Of a stretch of DNA of 64,000 bases, positions 46,705 through 56,233 are shown in pieces. The stretch is from Pseudoroseomonas cervicalis (GTDB lineage Bacteria > Pseudomonadota > Alphaproteobacteria > Acetobacterales > Acetobacteraceae): contig NZ_JAUTAJ010000004.1 of the NCBI RefSeq assembly GCF_030818485.1, positions 1,405,001 to 1,469,000 of the forward strand, in the 5' to 3' direction. Numbering within the stretch: the first letter of the stretch is position 1; each line of letters starts with the position of its first letter. The position numbers were made by a program, and so were the translations under genes. The notes beneath the pieces are model-generated. The model was not told where the DNA came from. It worked only from the letters and a program-made list of their open reading frames with translations, and searched no databases.

Positions 46705-49700
46705 TCAGATCTGGCCGAACACGGTGATGCTGCGCAGGACGCCGGAGAGGTAGGCATCGGCCTCGTCCAGGGACAGGCGCCCGAGATGCTCGATATGGCA
46801 GGAGCGCAGCAGCAGGCCCATGAGCGGGCGCGGCTCCGCCTCGCCGCCGGTCAGGGGGCCGAGGATGCGGACCACATCCACCGCCGGGCGCCGCGCCTGC
46901 AGCACCTCCTGCAGCACGGCCGGCGCCAGGGCCCGGTCCTCGCGCAGGAAAAGCGTCCAGGTGCCGATGCTGGGCGCTCCGCCCAGGTAGTTGTCCTCCA
47001 TCCGCGCCACCAGGCTGCAATCCGGCCCGTAGGACAGGAAATCGTCGCGGCAGCGCGGATCCCTCTGCCGCGGCGGCAGGTAGAGCACCGCGAAGCTGCG
47101 CTCCGCCGCCGGCAGCTCGCCCCCCTGCAGGGCGATGGCCCGGTTCAGGCGGCCGGTGAATTCGGCATTCGGCTGCGCCGCGAAGGCCTGCAGCGACCAG
47201 TGGAACCAGTTCTGCGGGAAGGCGAGCCGCGCCAGCCGCGCATCGATCTTGCCGCCGGCGGAACGCTGCGCCAGGCCGCGCCCGCGGGTTGCGGCGCCGA
47301 GGCTGCCGGCATGGTCGCCGCGCGCCTGCAGCAGGATGGCCTGCAGCGCCTCGGCATCCGCATGGCCCGGCTTGGTCTTGAGCGCCGCCCGGACCAGGGT
47401 CAGCGCCTCCTCATGGCGGCCTTGCTGCGTCCGCAGCCGCGCCAGCAGCGACAGCAGCAGATGCGATCCCGGCGCCGCGACGAGCGCCCGGTCGAGCACC
47501 AGCTCGGCCATGGCGGGACGGTTCAGGCCGAGCAGCAGGCGGGCCAGCTGCGTTGCCGTCTCCGGCTCGCCCTGGTCGCGCTGCCAGACGGTCATGCAGA
47601 TGTCGAGCAGCACGTCCTTCAGCGCGGTCTCGTGCACGACGCGCCGTTCCGTCGGGTCGATCGCGCGCTGCAAGGCATCGGCGAGCCGCAACAGCAGCTT
47701 GTCGACACTGCCGGCGCTGCCGGCCGCATCCTTCCAGAGCTTGTCGTAATGCTGGCGCAGCGGATGGCGGGCGGCCTCCAACGGCCGGCGCACGAACGCC
47801 CGGACCAGCAGGGCGAGGGTCTCGACCGGCCCGACCAGCACACGCCGCTCATCCAGGAAGGCCTGCAGCAGATCCAGCCGCCCGGCCTCGGCCATGCGTT
47901 CGAGCAGAGCCTGGAGGGCGGCGGGGGTCTGGGCCGCGGCCAGCTCGCGCCGGAAATCCTCGGCGGCGTAGCACAGCTCAAGCTGCCCGATCGGCCGCTC
48001 GGCCTCGGGCCCGAGCTCGGCGAAGATCTCGAGCAGATGGGGCTGGCCGTCCAGCAGCCGGGGCGGCAGCTCGAAGCGGAAGCCGTTGCGCGCCTGCAGA
48101 CCGGCCAGCAGCGGCAGCGCCTCCGGTGCGCGCCCGGCGCTGGCGGCAAGGAACTCCCCATCGACCTTCAGCACGAAGCGCGCCGGCGCTGCCAGCCCCT
48201 CCGTCAGCTCATAGCCGCTGACGGCGTGCTGCCGCAGTTCCACCATGCGGGGCGGGGTGGCGCTGACGGTCGCAGCGGCCGCCGACCAGAGGGGCCTGCG
48301 CGCCGCATCCAGCAATTGCAGGCGATGCCCTGCCCCATCGGCCGCCGCCGCCGGCAGCAGGAACAGCGCCTGGTCGGCGGGGCCGGGGTGAGGAACAGCC
48401 GGCACGGCATCCTGGCCATCCAGCTGCAGCGTCACCGGCAGCGCGGCCGGAGGCAGGTTCTCGGCCAGCAGCAGCAGCCCGTCCTGGCGGACCCGCAGCG
48501 CCGGCGGGGCCGCCGGCTGGGGCGCCGCGACAGGAACGGCCTTGCGGGCCGGCACGGCCGCGGCGGCACGGCCGCCCGGATCCCGGGCCGTGAAGCGGAA
48601 GGTGCCGGGCGCCACGGAGATGACCTTGCCGTCGCGCAGCACATCGATCCGGGCGAACCAATCCTCGCTGTTCCGGCAGCTCTCCGGCAGGGTCAGCACG
48701 AAGTCCGGGCGGCCGCCGCCCGGCGGCGGCAGCGCCGCCAGGAGCTCGAGCTTGCTGCGCGCCTCCATCTGCAGACGGAGCTGCGCGCCCTCGCCTTCCA
48801 GGGCATCGACATGGCCGGACACCGTCCAGTCGGCCCGGTCCAGCCGCAGGCCGCGCGCCATCAGCACCGGGCCGGGCTGCGCATAGAGGGCCTGCGCGGC
48901 GTCGATCCGCGACAGCAGATAGCGCATCTTCGGCCCGGGGCGATCGGCGTCGAAGACGTGGCGGCGGATCCCATGATCATTCAGCAGGGTGACGAGCATC
49001 CCGCGCCAGGAATGGACCGCCGCCAGCGCCGCCTCCGCCACGCCGGAGAGCGGCAGATGGGCGAGCAGCCAGGTCTTCAGGGCCTCGGAGGGTCGCGGCG
49101 AGGTCATGTCGAGCGGCAGGCGGCGTCGCTCGATGAGCGTCGCCAGGATGCGCTCGTCGAACTCGCCCGAATGCAGGACGCTGCGCAGCAGGACAAGCGG
49201 CGGCTTGCCGACGAAGCTCTGCAGATGCGCATCCTTGGGCTTGCGCCCCAGGGTGAGGTGAATCAGCGCCTCGACCTCAGCCTCCTCCAGCGCAGCGGCG
49301 GGGGCGGAAGCCGGGGCGGCAACGGCATCGGCGGGCTCCGGCGGAGCCGCGGCCGGGGCAGGAATTTGTGTCGAAGTCGGAACAATCTTGTCGACGCTTG
49401 GCGCGGCTTTCGGGCCGGAATCCTCCACCGCGGCCGAGGTCTCGGCCATGGGCCTGCCGTCCGTGGCCGGCGGCGTGGCGGAGGCGGCAGCGGCCCTGGC
49501 GGCCAGCTCGCGCTGGACGGTGTCGACCAGCCATTTCTGGAAGATCTTCTCGGCGACGTCCTCGTTCCGGAACAGCAGGAACAGGAAGTCCGACCAGGAT
49601 CCCGCCGCACGCAGGACGTCGCGGCCATCCTCATTCAGTTGCAGGACGGAGCAGAACCAGTCCACCAGCGCGGCCGGCGGGCGCGGGCCGCGCCGCTCAT

Positions 49701-49911
49701 GCGGCAACATGTCGCGCTCCAGCAGGGCCTTCACCACCGCCTTCTGGAATTCAGCCGACCCCGCGACGCGCCGGAGCACGTTCAGGGGGGAGAGCTGCAT
49801 CATGATAACGATGGCGGATGGTGGGCTCGCACGACGCCCCAACAGCAGAGAGAACGAGTTCTCCACATCATCCTGGGCGGAACGCATCGTTGCGACATTC
49901 ATATCAATCAC
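46705..49911 (-). CDS. 1068-residue protein with duplicated N-terminal module, function unknown
   Basis: I do not recognise this protein overall. Two related modules of about 105 residues occur at about 20-125 and 215-330. Each has LLGR or TLGR, a SPLNVLRRV or PPLVLLRSV stretch, SAEF or SGEF, then ALVDWF or ALKTWL and a closing SW...LFRNE or LLNDH helix. They vaguely resemble DUF4214-type modules. The middle (about 350-640) is beta-rich and Ala/Pro-rich. About 690-880 is helical, with TPR-like sequence near 830-880. The end has DDFLSYGPDCSLVARMEDN. No signal peptide. Codon 1 is GTG (AGGG five bases ahead); an ATG lies three codons later. First gene of the minus-strand glycan operon. Confidence 0.7.
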   Translation of the reverse strand: MIDMNVATMRSAQDDVENSFSLLLGRRASPPSAIVIMMQLSPLNVLRRVAGSAEFQKAVVKALLERDMLPHERRGPRPPAALVDWFCSVLQLNEDGRDVLRAAGSWSDFLFLLFRNEDVAEKIFQKWLVDTVQRELAARAAAASATPPATDGRPMAETSAAVEDSGPKAAPSVDKIVPTSTQIPAPAAAPPEPADAVAAPASAPAAALEEAEVEALIHLTLGRKPKDAHLQSFVGKPPLVLLRSVLHSGEFDERILATLIERRRLPLDMTSPRPSEALKTWLLAHLPLSGVAEAALAAVHSWRGMLVTLLNDHGIRRHVFDADRPGPKMRYLLSRIDAAQALYAQPGPVLMARGLRLDRADWTVSGHVDALEGEGAQLRLQMEARSKLELLAALPPPGGGRPDFVLTLPESCRNSEDWFARIDVLRDGKVISVAPGTFRFTARDPGGRAAAAVPARKAVPVAAPQPAAPPALRVRQDGLLLLAENLPPAALPVTLQLDGQDAVPAVPHPGPADQALFLLPAAAADGAGHRLQLLDAARRPLWSAAAATVSATPPRMVELRQHAVSGYELTEGLAAPARFVLKVDGEFLAASAGRAPEALPLLAGLQARNGFRFELPPRLLDGQPHLLEIFAELGPEAERPIGQLELCYAAEDFRRELAAAQTPAALQALLERMAEAGRLDLLQAFLDERRVLVGPVETLALLVRAFVRRPLEAARHPLRQHYDKLWKDAAGSAGSVDKLLLRLADALQRAIDPTERRVVHETALKDVLLDICMTVWQRDQGEPETATQLARLLLGLNRPAMAELVLDRALVAAPGSHLLLSLLARLRTQQGRHEEALTLVRAALKTKPGHADAEALQAILLQARGDHAGSLGAATRGRGLAQRSAGGKIDARLARLAFPQNWFHWSLQAFAAQPNAEFTGRLNRAIALQGGELPAAERSFAVLYLPPRQRDPRCRDDFLSYGPDCSLVARMEDNYLGGAPSIGTWTLFLREDRALAPAVLQEVLQARRPAVDVVRILGPLTGGEAEPRPLMGLLLRSCHIEHLGRLSLDEADAYLSGVLRSITVFGQI

Positions 49912-50556
49912 GGATGCCCTGCGCTCCTCATCCAGAAAAGCCCGACAACACAGAAGCAGTTCAAGGGATACTTTGCATATTTGTGGCCGGAAGATTTTTT
50001 TTCGGCAAAACGACCTTAAATCATCCCGCAGCCAGAATCCGGACTTGCAAGCAGCGAGCCGATCGTTCTTTTAGACGCGCCCTTCTGCACCGCAGCATGG
50101 ATGAGAAAGGCGATCGAGACAAGGTCATTGTCTGCGAGTTACCGCCCGAAAGTTGCGATAATTCGATTTCAAATTTTGTTGATACTGGTCGGATGCTTTG
50201 CCCTCGTCAACCAGCCGGCGCTTGTGATCTGCGCGCGACGTCCGCAGGCTCAGTATTCCGTGGCTCTACACGCCCAGGATGTATTTTCAGGACAGAAACA
50301 ATCAGCGCGCGCAATTAGGGCGCCAGGACCCGCCAGCGGCGCCTCAATCTCATTTCCAACCCGCATCAAATGGGACATGCGCCGCAATCCGGACAGGGCC
50401 GGCGGCATCGGCCGCTGCGCCGGCAGGGCCGCGTGGCGGCAGATGCCCGGGCCGGGCCGCACCTTGCCGCGGCACTCCGCGGGATATGTCCCGGCCCCGA
50501 AAACAACAAAGCCGCAGCGGCATCGACCGCTACGGCTCACATGGTTTCCGGCGATG
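49912..50556. other. 645-base lower-GC gap, no supportable gene
   Basis: The first 300 bases are unusually AT-rich for this genome (for example around 49985-50020 and 50150-50180). Short open frames exist on both strands but none has a good start or family match. It separates the glycan genes from tRNA-Pro and probably holds the promoter of the 1068-residue gene. Confidence 0.5.
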
Positions 50557-50633
50557 TGGTCGGAGCGGCGGGATTCGAACCCACGACCCCCAGTCCCCCA
50601 GACTGATGCGCTACCAGGCTGCGCTACGCTCCG
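50557..50633 (-). tRNA. tRNA-Pro (anticodon GGG)
   Basis: The minus strand folds into a full cloverleaf. The acceptor stem is CGGAGCG with CGCTCCG, the D-arm has AGCGCAGCCTGGTAGCGC, and the anticodon loop CTGGGGG gives GGG. The T-arm has GGTTCGAATCC. The discriminator A and an encoded CCA end the 77-base gene. Confidence 0.97.
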
Positions 50634-50695
50634 ATGCGGCGGGACATAGCAGCCACGCCCCGCCCCCTCAACCCCCCGGAAGGCGGGCTTCGCAT

Positions 50696-51145
50696 TTATT
50701 CCTGTGGATGCGCCGTCGCGCTCAGCGCGCGCAATTCGGCCGCCAGCGCCTCCAGCTCGGCCAGCGCCTGGCGCAGCGCGCTCTGCCCGGCCTCGGGCAG
50801 CGCCGTCTCGGCCTCCTCGGCCTCCGGCGCGGAGTCCACAGGGCCGTCGGACTCGCCGCCATCGCGCAGCAGGCGCTGCACGCCCTTGATGGTGTAGCCC
50901 TGGGTGTAGAGCAGGTCGCCGATGCGGCGCAGCAGGGCGATGTCCTCGGGGCGATAGTAGCGCCGCCCGCCGCCGCGCTTCAGCGGCTTCAGCTGCGGGA
51001 ATTTGGTCTCCCAGAAGCGCAGCACATGCTGCGGGATCTGCAGGTCCTCGGCCACCTCGCTGATGGTGCGGAAGGCGGTGGGCGCCTTGCGCAACCGGCC
51101 TGGCGCCTCGGGATCCTCGGACATGCTTGGCACCCCGTCATTCAT
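50696..51145 (-). CDS. MerR-family transcription regulator
   Basis: This 149-residue protein has an N-terminal MerR winged helix-turn-helix (about 25-95). It shows [40 protein letters not shown] and the wing region [10 protein letters not shown]. An acidic, Ala/Glu/Leu-rich helix follows as a dimerisation tail. No cysteine-based metal site is visible. The gene sits just after ihfA on the same strand, a pairing common in Proteobacteria; the MerR member there is of unclear function. The ATG at 51145 or one at 51124 may be the start. Confidence 0.9.
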   Translation of the reverse strand: MNDGVPSMSEDPEAPGRLRKAPTAFRTISEVAEDLQIPQHVLRFWETKFPQLKPLKRGGGRRYYRPEDIALLRRIGDLLYTQGYTIKGVQRLLRDGGESDGPVDSAPEAEEAETALPEAGQSALRQALAELEALAAELRALSATAHPQE

Positions 51146-51218
51146 CGCTCAGACCTCCCGCCGCGATGCGCGGCAGGCCCCGCCCGCCTGGCGGCCGCCG
51201 CACGGGGCGCGGCCACCG

Positions 51219-51527
51219 TCATTCCTCGCCCGGCCCCACCGGCTCGCCATTCAGCCGCGCCTTCAGCACCTGGCTGGGGCGGAAGGACAGGACACGGCGC
51301 GGCATGATCGGGACCTCGATGCCGGTCTTCGGGTTGCGGCCGACCCGCATACCCTTCTGCCGGACCGAGAAGGTGCCGAAGGCCGAGATCTTCACCGGCC
51401 GCCCCGCCTCCAGCGCCGCGGAGATGCGCTCCAGCACATCCTCGAGCAGCGCGGCGCTTTCGTTTCGCGACAGGCCGACCTGGGCATAGATGGCCTCGGC
51501 CAGTTGCGCGCGCGTGATGGTATTCAT
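51219..51527 (-). CDS. ihfA: Integration host factor alpha subunit
   Basis: This 102-residue HU/IHF-family DNA-bending protein starts [20 protein letters not shown]. It has the core [20 protein letters not shown] and the DNA-inserting arm [13 protein letters not shown] with its Pro. IHF bends DNA and helps distant activators reach sigma-54 polymerase, so it could matter for the flagellar promoters in this window. ATG 51527 gives the standard length; an open frame reaches back to 51608. It is followed by the merR gene. Confidence 0.95.
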   Translation of the reverse strand: MNTITRAQLAEAIYAQVGLSRNESAALLEDVLERISAALEAGRPVKISAFGTFSVRQKGMRVGRNPKTGIEVPIMPRRVLSFRPSQVLKARLNGEPVGPGEE

Positions 51528-51673
51528 GACCGGGCGCGGCCCATGGCGGTGAGACTCCCTGCAACCCCTTCTATCTGCAACAAAACCGGGATGCCTCCCC
51601 GGCGTCAACCGCGACGGGGACTGTGGCGCAAAAGCTTCAATCGGCTGCGGCTTTTATGCAACAGGGCGCCGGC

Positions 51674-52255
51674 TCAGGCGCCGTCGACGGGCGCCGTGGC
51701 GTCCAGCAGCAGGGCGATGGGATCCCAGACCAGCGCCATCTGGGCGACGGCGCTGCCGCCCACCCGCGTCATCTCCCACCCCACCGGGCGGCCGCCCAGG
51801 CGCTGGTAGAACCAGCGCGAGGGATTGTCGCGCAGCACCCAGAGCATGGCGGAACCGCAGCCCACCGCCGCCAGATGCGCGCTGGCGGCGCGCATCAGCC
51901 GGCGGCCGATGCCGCGCTCCCGGAAATCGTCCAGAACATAGAGGGTGTCGATCTCGCCCTCGGCCAGGGCGCCGCCGATCAGGCTGCGCCGCGCCCGGCC
52001 GCAGCCGGAGAAGCCGACCAGCTGGCCCGGCCCTTCCCCGGAGTCGGGCCGCGCCACGGCGACGAAAACGGCAGCATTGCCGCCGCGATCGGCCAGCAGG
52101 CGGCGGTAGAACTGGGCCAGCCGCGGCTCGGACAGGGCGGCCAGATAGGCATCCGGCAGCAGGCCGGGATAGGCGCTGCGCCAGGTCGCGACATGCACGG
52201 CGGCGATGGCGGCGGCGTCGGCCTGGCTGGCGCGGCGGATGATCGTGCCCGGCAA
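51674..52255 (-). CDS. GNAT-family N-acetyltransferase
   Basis: This protein of about 193 residues begins IIRRASQADAAAIAAVHV shortly after the start. The typical acetyl-CoA-binding core follows, with LYVLDDFRERGIGRRLMRAA (about 105-125), then LWVLRDNPSRWFYQRLGGRP. GNAT enzymes transfer acetyl groups to amines; the substrate is unknown. The proposed start is TTG at 52255, preceded by a strong purine-rich site (GGGAGGGCAGGGG). The open frame continues upstream into the rRNA methyltransferase gene, but that part is an antisense shadow. It lies 37 bases after that gene. Confidence 0.82.
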   Translation of the reverse strand: MPGTIIRRASQADAAAIAAVHVATWRSAYPGLLPDAYLAALSEPRLAQFYRRLLADRGGNAAVFVAVARPDSGEGPGQLVGFSGCGRARRSLIGGALAEGEIDTLYVLDDFRERGIGRRLMRAASAHLAAVGCGSAMLWVLRDNPSRWFYQRLGGRPVGWEMTRVGGSAVAQMALVWDPIALLLDATAPVDGA

Positions 52256-52292
52256 GCCCCTGCCCTCCCCCTGCTGCCCCTCCCCGGGCGGA

Positions 52293-53615
52293 TCAGCCCT
52301 TGCGTCGCAGCACGGCGGCGAAGAAGCCATCCGTGCCATGGCTGTGCGGCGCCAGCTCCATCCAGGGCCCCGGGCAGGGCGGCGGCGCCTCGGGCAGGGA
52401 TTGTCCGGCGCGCGCCTCCGCCCAGGCCTCGGCCAGCGGAACCACCTCATACTCGGCATGACGCGACAGGAAGCCCTGCACCTGCATCCCATCCTCCTCG
52501 GGCAGCACGGAGCAGGTAGCGTAGACCAGCCTTCCGCCGGGACGCACCAGCTGCGCGACGTGATCGAGGATATCTCGCTGCTTGGTGACCAGCTCCTCCA
52601 GGTCGCGCGCCGTGGTGCGCAGCCGCGCATCCGGGTTGCGGCGCCAGGTGCCGGCACCGGTGCAGGGCGCATCCACCAGCACGCGGTCGAACTGCCCGGC
52701 GCGGCGCTTCACCCAGCGATCGCCCGGCTCCAGCAGATGCCGCTCGGCATTGTCCACCCCGGCGCGGCGCAGGCGCTTCACCGCGCCCTCCAGCCGGGTC
52801 GCCGAGACGTCGCAGGCGGTGATGCGGCCGCGATTGTTCATCATGGCGGCAACCGCCAGCGTCTTGCCGGCGGCGCCGGCGCAGTAATCCACCACCCGCA
52901 TGCCGGGCTTCGCCCCGGTCAGCAGCGCGATCAGCTGGCTGCCCTCGTCCTGGATCTCGATCAGCCCGTCCGTGAAGGCCTTGCTGGCCAGGATCGGGCG
53001 GCGATCGGGAATGCGCAGGCCCCAGGGGGAATAGGCCATGGGCTCGGCGGCGATGCCCTCGGCCGCCAGCGCGGCGATGGCCTGCTCCCGCGTGCCGCGC
53101 AGCAGATTGGCGCGCAGATCCAGCGGCGCCGCCTGGTCCATGGCAGCCGCGGCCTGCGGCAACTCATCGCCGAAACGGGCGCGGTAGCCCTCCAGCGCCC
53201 AGGCCGGCAGGTTCAGCGCGATGCCCTCCGGCATCTCCGGCGGCGTCAAGGGCGTGCCGGCCCAGGCGGAGATCGCCGCCATCTCGCCCGGATCCGGCGG
53301 GCCGGCATTGAAGCGGCCGCCCGGGAAGCCCTGCAGCACGCCATCCCGCGTCCAGCCCTCCACCAGCAGCAGCTGCGCCATCACCAGCAGCCGCGGCGTC
53401 GGCGGCAGGCCCAGCCGGGCGATGTGCCAGTCCAGCCGCAGCCGCTGGCGCAGAATGCCCCAGGCACGCTCCGCCACCGCGCGGCGGTCGCCGCTGCCGA
53501 TATAGCGGCGCTCGCGGAAGAAGGCATTGGCGGTGGCGTCCGCCGGGCGGCGCGGCGCCGACGCCACGGCATCCAGCAGGGCCACCGTGGCGGCGATGCG
53601 GGCGGAAGGGGTCAT
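52293..53615 (-). CDS. RsmB/NOP-family rRNA cytosine-C5 methyltransferase
   Basis: This 440-residue protein has an N-terminal NusB-like RNA-binding region and a C-terminal methyltransferase domain. Motifs are VVDYCAGAAGKTLAVAAMM (SAM binding), DRVLVDAPCTGAGTWRRNPD and LVYATCSVLPEEDG. The two cysteines (in APCTG and ATCS) match the catalytic pair of this family. RsmB itself methylates C967 of 16S rRNA; the exact target here is inferred. The ATG at 53615 directly follows a terminator region shared with guaB. Confidence 0.93.
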   Translation of the reverse strand: MTPSARIAATVALLDAVASAPRRPADATANAFFRERRYIGSGDRRAVAERAWGILRQRLRLDWHIARLGLPPTPRLLVMAQLLLVEGWTRDGVLQGFPGGRFNAGPPDPGEMAAISAWAGTPLTPPEMPEGIALNLPAWALEGYRARFGDELPQAAAAMDQAAPLDLRANLLRGTREQAIAALAAEGIAAEPMAYSPWGLRIPDRRPILASKAFTDGLIEIQDEGSQLIALLTGAKPGMRVVDYCAGAAGKTLAVAAMMNNRGRITACDVSATRLEGAVKRLRRAGVDNAERHLLEPGDRWVKRRAGQFDRVLVDAPCTGAGTWRRNPDARLRTTARDLEELVTKQRDILDHVAQLVRPGGRLVYATCSVLPEEDGMQVQGFLSRHAEYEVVPLAEAWAEARAGQSLPEAPPPCPGPWMELAPHSHGTDGFFAAVLRRKG

Positions 53616-53630
53616 GGAAGCAGTACTTTC

Positions 53631-53689
53631 AAATAAAAAATTCCAGGGGCTCTGCCCCTGGAACCCCGCCGGGGTGGCAGGGCCACCCC
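53631..53689 (-). terminator. Terminator downstream of guaB
   Basis: A 10-bp perfect stem (TTCCAGGGGC with GCCCCTGGAA) lies at 53641-53663. On the minus strand it runs into a T-rich tail (complement of 53631-53640). A second hairpin (GGGGTGGC with GCCACCCC) lies at 53671-53689. Together they separate guaB from the rRNA methyltransferase gene. Confidence 0.85.
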
Positions 53690-53711
53690 GGACCCCGCCA
53701 TCAGTGAGGCG

Positions 53712-55232
53712 TCACTCCTGGCGGTAGTTCGGGGCCTCGCGGGTGATCGCCACGTCATGCACATGGCTCTCGCGCAGACCCGCGCCGGTGATGCGGCGGA
53801 AGGTGCAGTTGCTCTGCATGTCCGGGATGGTGGCGTTGCCGGTATAGCCCATGGCCGATTTCAGCCCGCCCACCAGCTGGTGGATGACATTGCCAACCGG
53901 GCCCTTGTAGCCGACCCGGCCCTCGATGCCCTCCGGCACCAGCTTCAGCTGGTCCTGCACCTCGGCCTGGAAATAGCGGTCGGCCGAGCCGCGCGCCATG
54001 GCGCCCAGGCTGCCCATGCCGCGATAGGCCTTGTAGGAGCGGCCCTGGTAGAGGAACACCTCGCCCGGCGCCTCATCCGTGCCGGCGAACAGGCTGCCCA
54101 TCATCACGCAATCGGCGCCGGCGGCGATCGCCTTGGCCAGATCGCCCGAGGAGCGCACGCCACCATCGGCAATGGCCGGCACGCCCTTCTCATGCGCCGC
54201 CGCGGCGCTCTCCATCACCGCGGTCAGCTGCGGCACGCCGACACCGGCCACGATGCGCGTGGTGCAGATGGAGCCCGGGCCGATGCCGATCTTCACCGCA
54301 TCGGCGCCCGCCTCGATCAGCGCCAGCGCCGCCTCGGGCGTCGCCACATTGCCGGCGATGACCTGCACGCTGTTGGACATGCGCTTGACGCGCTCCACCG
54401 CCTTCAGCACGCCCGCCGAATGGCCATGCGCGGTGTCGACGACCACCACATCGACCTCGGCCTCGACCAGCAGCTCGGCGCGGCGGATGCCGTCCTCGCC
54501 CGTGCCGGTGGCGGCGGCGACGCGCAGCCGGCCCATCGCGTCCTTGGCCGCGTTCGGATTGGCCTGGGCCTTGTCCATGTCCTTGACGGTGATCAGCCCG
54601 ATGCAGCGATAGGCGTCATCGACCACCAGCAGCTTCTCGATGCGGTGCTTGTGCAGCAGCTCGCGCGCCCGGGCGGCGGAGACATCGGCCGTCACCGTCA
54701 CCAGGTTCTCCCGCGTCATCAGCCCGTAGACGCGGGTGTTGGGGTCGGTGGCGAAGCGCACATCGCGATAGGTGAGGATGCCGACCAGCCGCTTGCTGTC
54801 GCGCTCCACCACCGGGATGCCGCTGATGCGGTGCGCGGCCATCAGCGCCTGCGCCTCGGCCAGGGTCTGGTCGGGATGGATGGTGACGGGGTTCACCACC
54901 ATGCCGCTTTCGAACTTCTTCACCTGGCGGACCTGGGCGGCCTGCTCTTCCGGGGTGAGGTTCTTGTGGATCACGCCGATGCCGCCAGCCTGGGCCATGG
55001 CGATGGCCATCGGCCCCTCGGTCACCGTGTCCATCGCCGCCGAGACCAGCGGCATGTTCAGGCTGATCTCACGGGTCAGCCGGGTCCGCACATCGGTCTG
55101 GCTGGGCAGCACGGTCGAATAGGCCGGCACCAGCAGCACGTCGTCGAAGGCATAGGCCTCGGCGATCAGGGTACGGCGCGGCGCGGCGCCGCGATCAGCG
55201 GGGCCGTTGGTCGGGAGGGTGTCGGGAGCCAT
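53712..55232 (-). CDS. guaB: Inosine-5'-monophosphate dehydrogenase
   Basis: This 506-residue protein has an N-terminal barrel start ([27 protein letters not shown]), an inserted CBS pair (about 110-225), and the catalytic loop [17 protein letters not shown] with Cys near residue 323. The phosphate-binding region [20 protein letters not shown] and the flap with [10 protein letters not shown] follow. It converts IMP to XMP with NAD, the committed step to GTP. ATG 55232 has AAAGG nine bases ahead; a TTG at 55253 is the alternative. It is followed by a strong terminator. Confidence 0.97.
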   Translation of the reverse strand: MAPDTLPTNGPADRGAAPRRTLIAEAYAFDDVLLVPAYSTVLPSQTDVRTRLTREISLNMPLVSAAMDTVTEGPMAIAMAQAGGIGVIHKNLTPEEQAAQVRQVKKFESGMVVNPVTIHPDQTLAEAQALMAAHRISGIPVVERDSKRLVGILTYRDVRFATDPNTRVYGLMTRENLVTVTADVSAARARELLHKHRIEKLLVVDDAYRCIGLITVKDMDKAQANPNAAKDAMGRLRVAAATGTGEDGIRRAELLVEAEVDVVVVDTAHGHSAGVLKAVERVKRMSNSVQVIAGNVATPEAALALIEAGADAVKIGIGPGSICTTRIVAGVGVPQLTAVMESAAAAHEKGVPAIADGGVRSSGDLAKAIAAGADCVMMGSLFAGTDEAPGEVFLYQGRSYKAYRGMGSLGAMARGSADRYFQAEVQDQLKLVPEGIEGRVGYKGPVGNVIHQLVGGLKSAMGYTGNATIPDMQSNCTFRRITGAGLRESHVHDVAITREAPNYRQE

Positions 55233-55386
55233 GGGCGGGAGCCTTTCGGACAACTCGTGCGGCGCGATCCGCAGCCTTGGCGCGTCCCCCTACCCCAGAT
55301 TCGCGCCGTGCCGCAAGGCGCATGGTCGTGACGTTTTGGCCGGGCTGGCTTGGCCGCAGCGCAGGGCAGACAGAGAGGCAAGAATC

Positions 55387-55503
55387 TTCTTTTTCTGAAG
55401 AAAAAGAAGCAAAAAGACTTCTTTCAGCTGGCGTCCCGCGTATGACCCGAGGCGGGACGCCAAGCTGACAAAAGTTTTTTGGTTCTTTTTTTCAAAAAAG
55501 AAC
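55387..55503. repeat. 117-base imperfect palindrome between guaB and rlmE
   Basis: Left arm 55387-55438 and right arm 55453-55503 are largely reverse complements around a 14-base centre. Each arm contains its own small AT-rich hairpin (TTCTTTTT with AAAAAGAA, and GGTTCTTTTTT with AAAAAAGAACC). Both meet at GGCGTCCCG / CGGGACGCC. It begins two bases after the rlmE stop (minus strand) and ends about 155 bases upstream of guaB. It probably terminates rlmE, and its structure resembles dispersed intergenic repeats. Confidence 0.8.
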
Positions 55504-55505
55504 CC

Positions 55506-56192
55506 TTACCTCTGCTTCCCTTCGCCCCGATAGCCCTGCGCCACCACATACATCTCCGCGCTGTCCTTGCGGCTGGCGGGCGGCTTGGCGTGGCGCACGG
55601 TGGCATAGTCGCGCTTCAGCCGGTTCAGCATGTCGCGCTCCGTGCCGCCCTGGAACACCTTGGCGACGAAGGCGCCGCCCGGCACCAGCACCTTGTCGGC
55701 GAAATCCAGCGCCAGCTCGACCAGGCCCAGGATGCGCAGATGATCGGTGGCGTTGTGGCCGGTGGTGTTGGGCGCCATGTCGGACATGACGAAATCCGCC
55801 GGGCCGTCCAGCGCCTGCAGCACCGCCTGCTCCACCGCCTCGTCCTGGAAATCGCCCTGCAGCAGGGTGGCGCCGGCGATGACGTCCATGGGCAGCAGGT
55901 CGAGCCCCACCACCTTGCCGCGCTCGCCCGCGCGCTGCACCGCCACCTGGGTCCAGCCGCCCGGCGCGGCGCCGAGATCGACGATGCGCTGGCCGGGCTT
56001 CAGCAGCTTGTACTTCTCATCCAGCTCGATGAGCTTGAAGGCGGCGCGGGAGCGCCAGCCGGCGGCCTTGGCGGCGCGCACATAAGGGTCGTTCAGCTGC
56101 CGCTCCAGCCAGCGCTGGCTGGCGGTGCTGCGGCCCTTGGCGGTGCGGAGGCGGGTGGTCAGGCCGCGCCCGGCCTCGGTCGGCGATTTCAT
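55506..56192 (-). CDS. rlmE: 23S rRNA (uridine-2552 2'-O) methyltransferase RlmE
   Basis: This 228-residue protein shows the FtsJ/RrmJ fold. It has FKLIELDEKYKLLKPGQRIV (first catalytic Lys), VDLGAAPGGWTQVAVQRAG (SAM binding), FVMSDMAPNTTGHN (catalytic Asp), GGAFVAKVFQGG (Lys) and a later Glu (DSAEMYVVA). It methylates the ribose of U2552 in 23S rRNA during large-subunit assembly. The first 20 residues are a basic extension. It is downstream of the Ppx/GppA gene by 41 bases, so the two may be cotranscribed. Confidence 0.94.
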   Translation of the reverse strand: MKSPTEAGRGLTTRLRTAKGRSTASQRWLERQLNDPYVRAAKAAGWRSRAAFKLIELDEKYKLLKPGQRIVDLGAAPGGWTQVAVQRAGERGKVVGLDLLPMDVIAGATLLQGDFQDEAVEQAVLQALDGPADFVMSDMAPNTTGHNATDHLRILGLVELALDFADKVLVPGGAFVAKVFQGGTERDMLNRLKRDYATVRHAKPPASRKDSAEMYVVAQGYRGEGKQR

Positions 56193-56233
56193 GACGGCAA
56201 TCAGGTCCTGGTAAAGACGGGCGGCAGGCGCCC

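Noticed and set aside
49912..50556. Short open frames in the AT-rich gap
   Set aside because: None has a good ribosome site, family motif or codon use like its neighbours.
52256..52672. Upstream extension of the GNAT frame
   Set aside because: It is antisense to the rRNA methyltransferase gene and unlike any acetyltransferase N-terminus.
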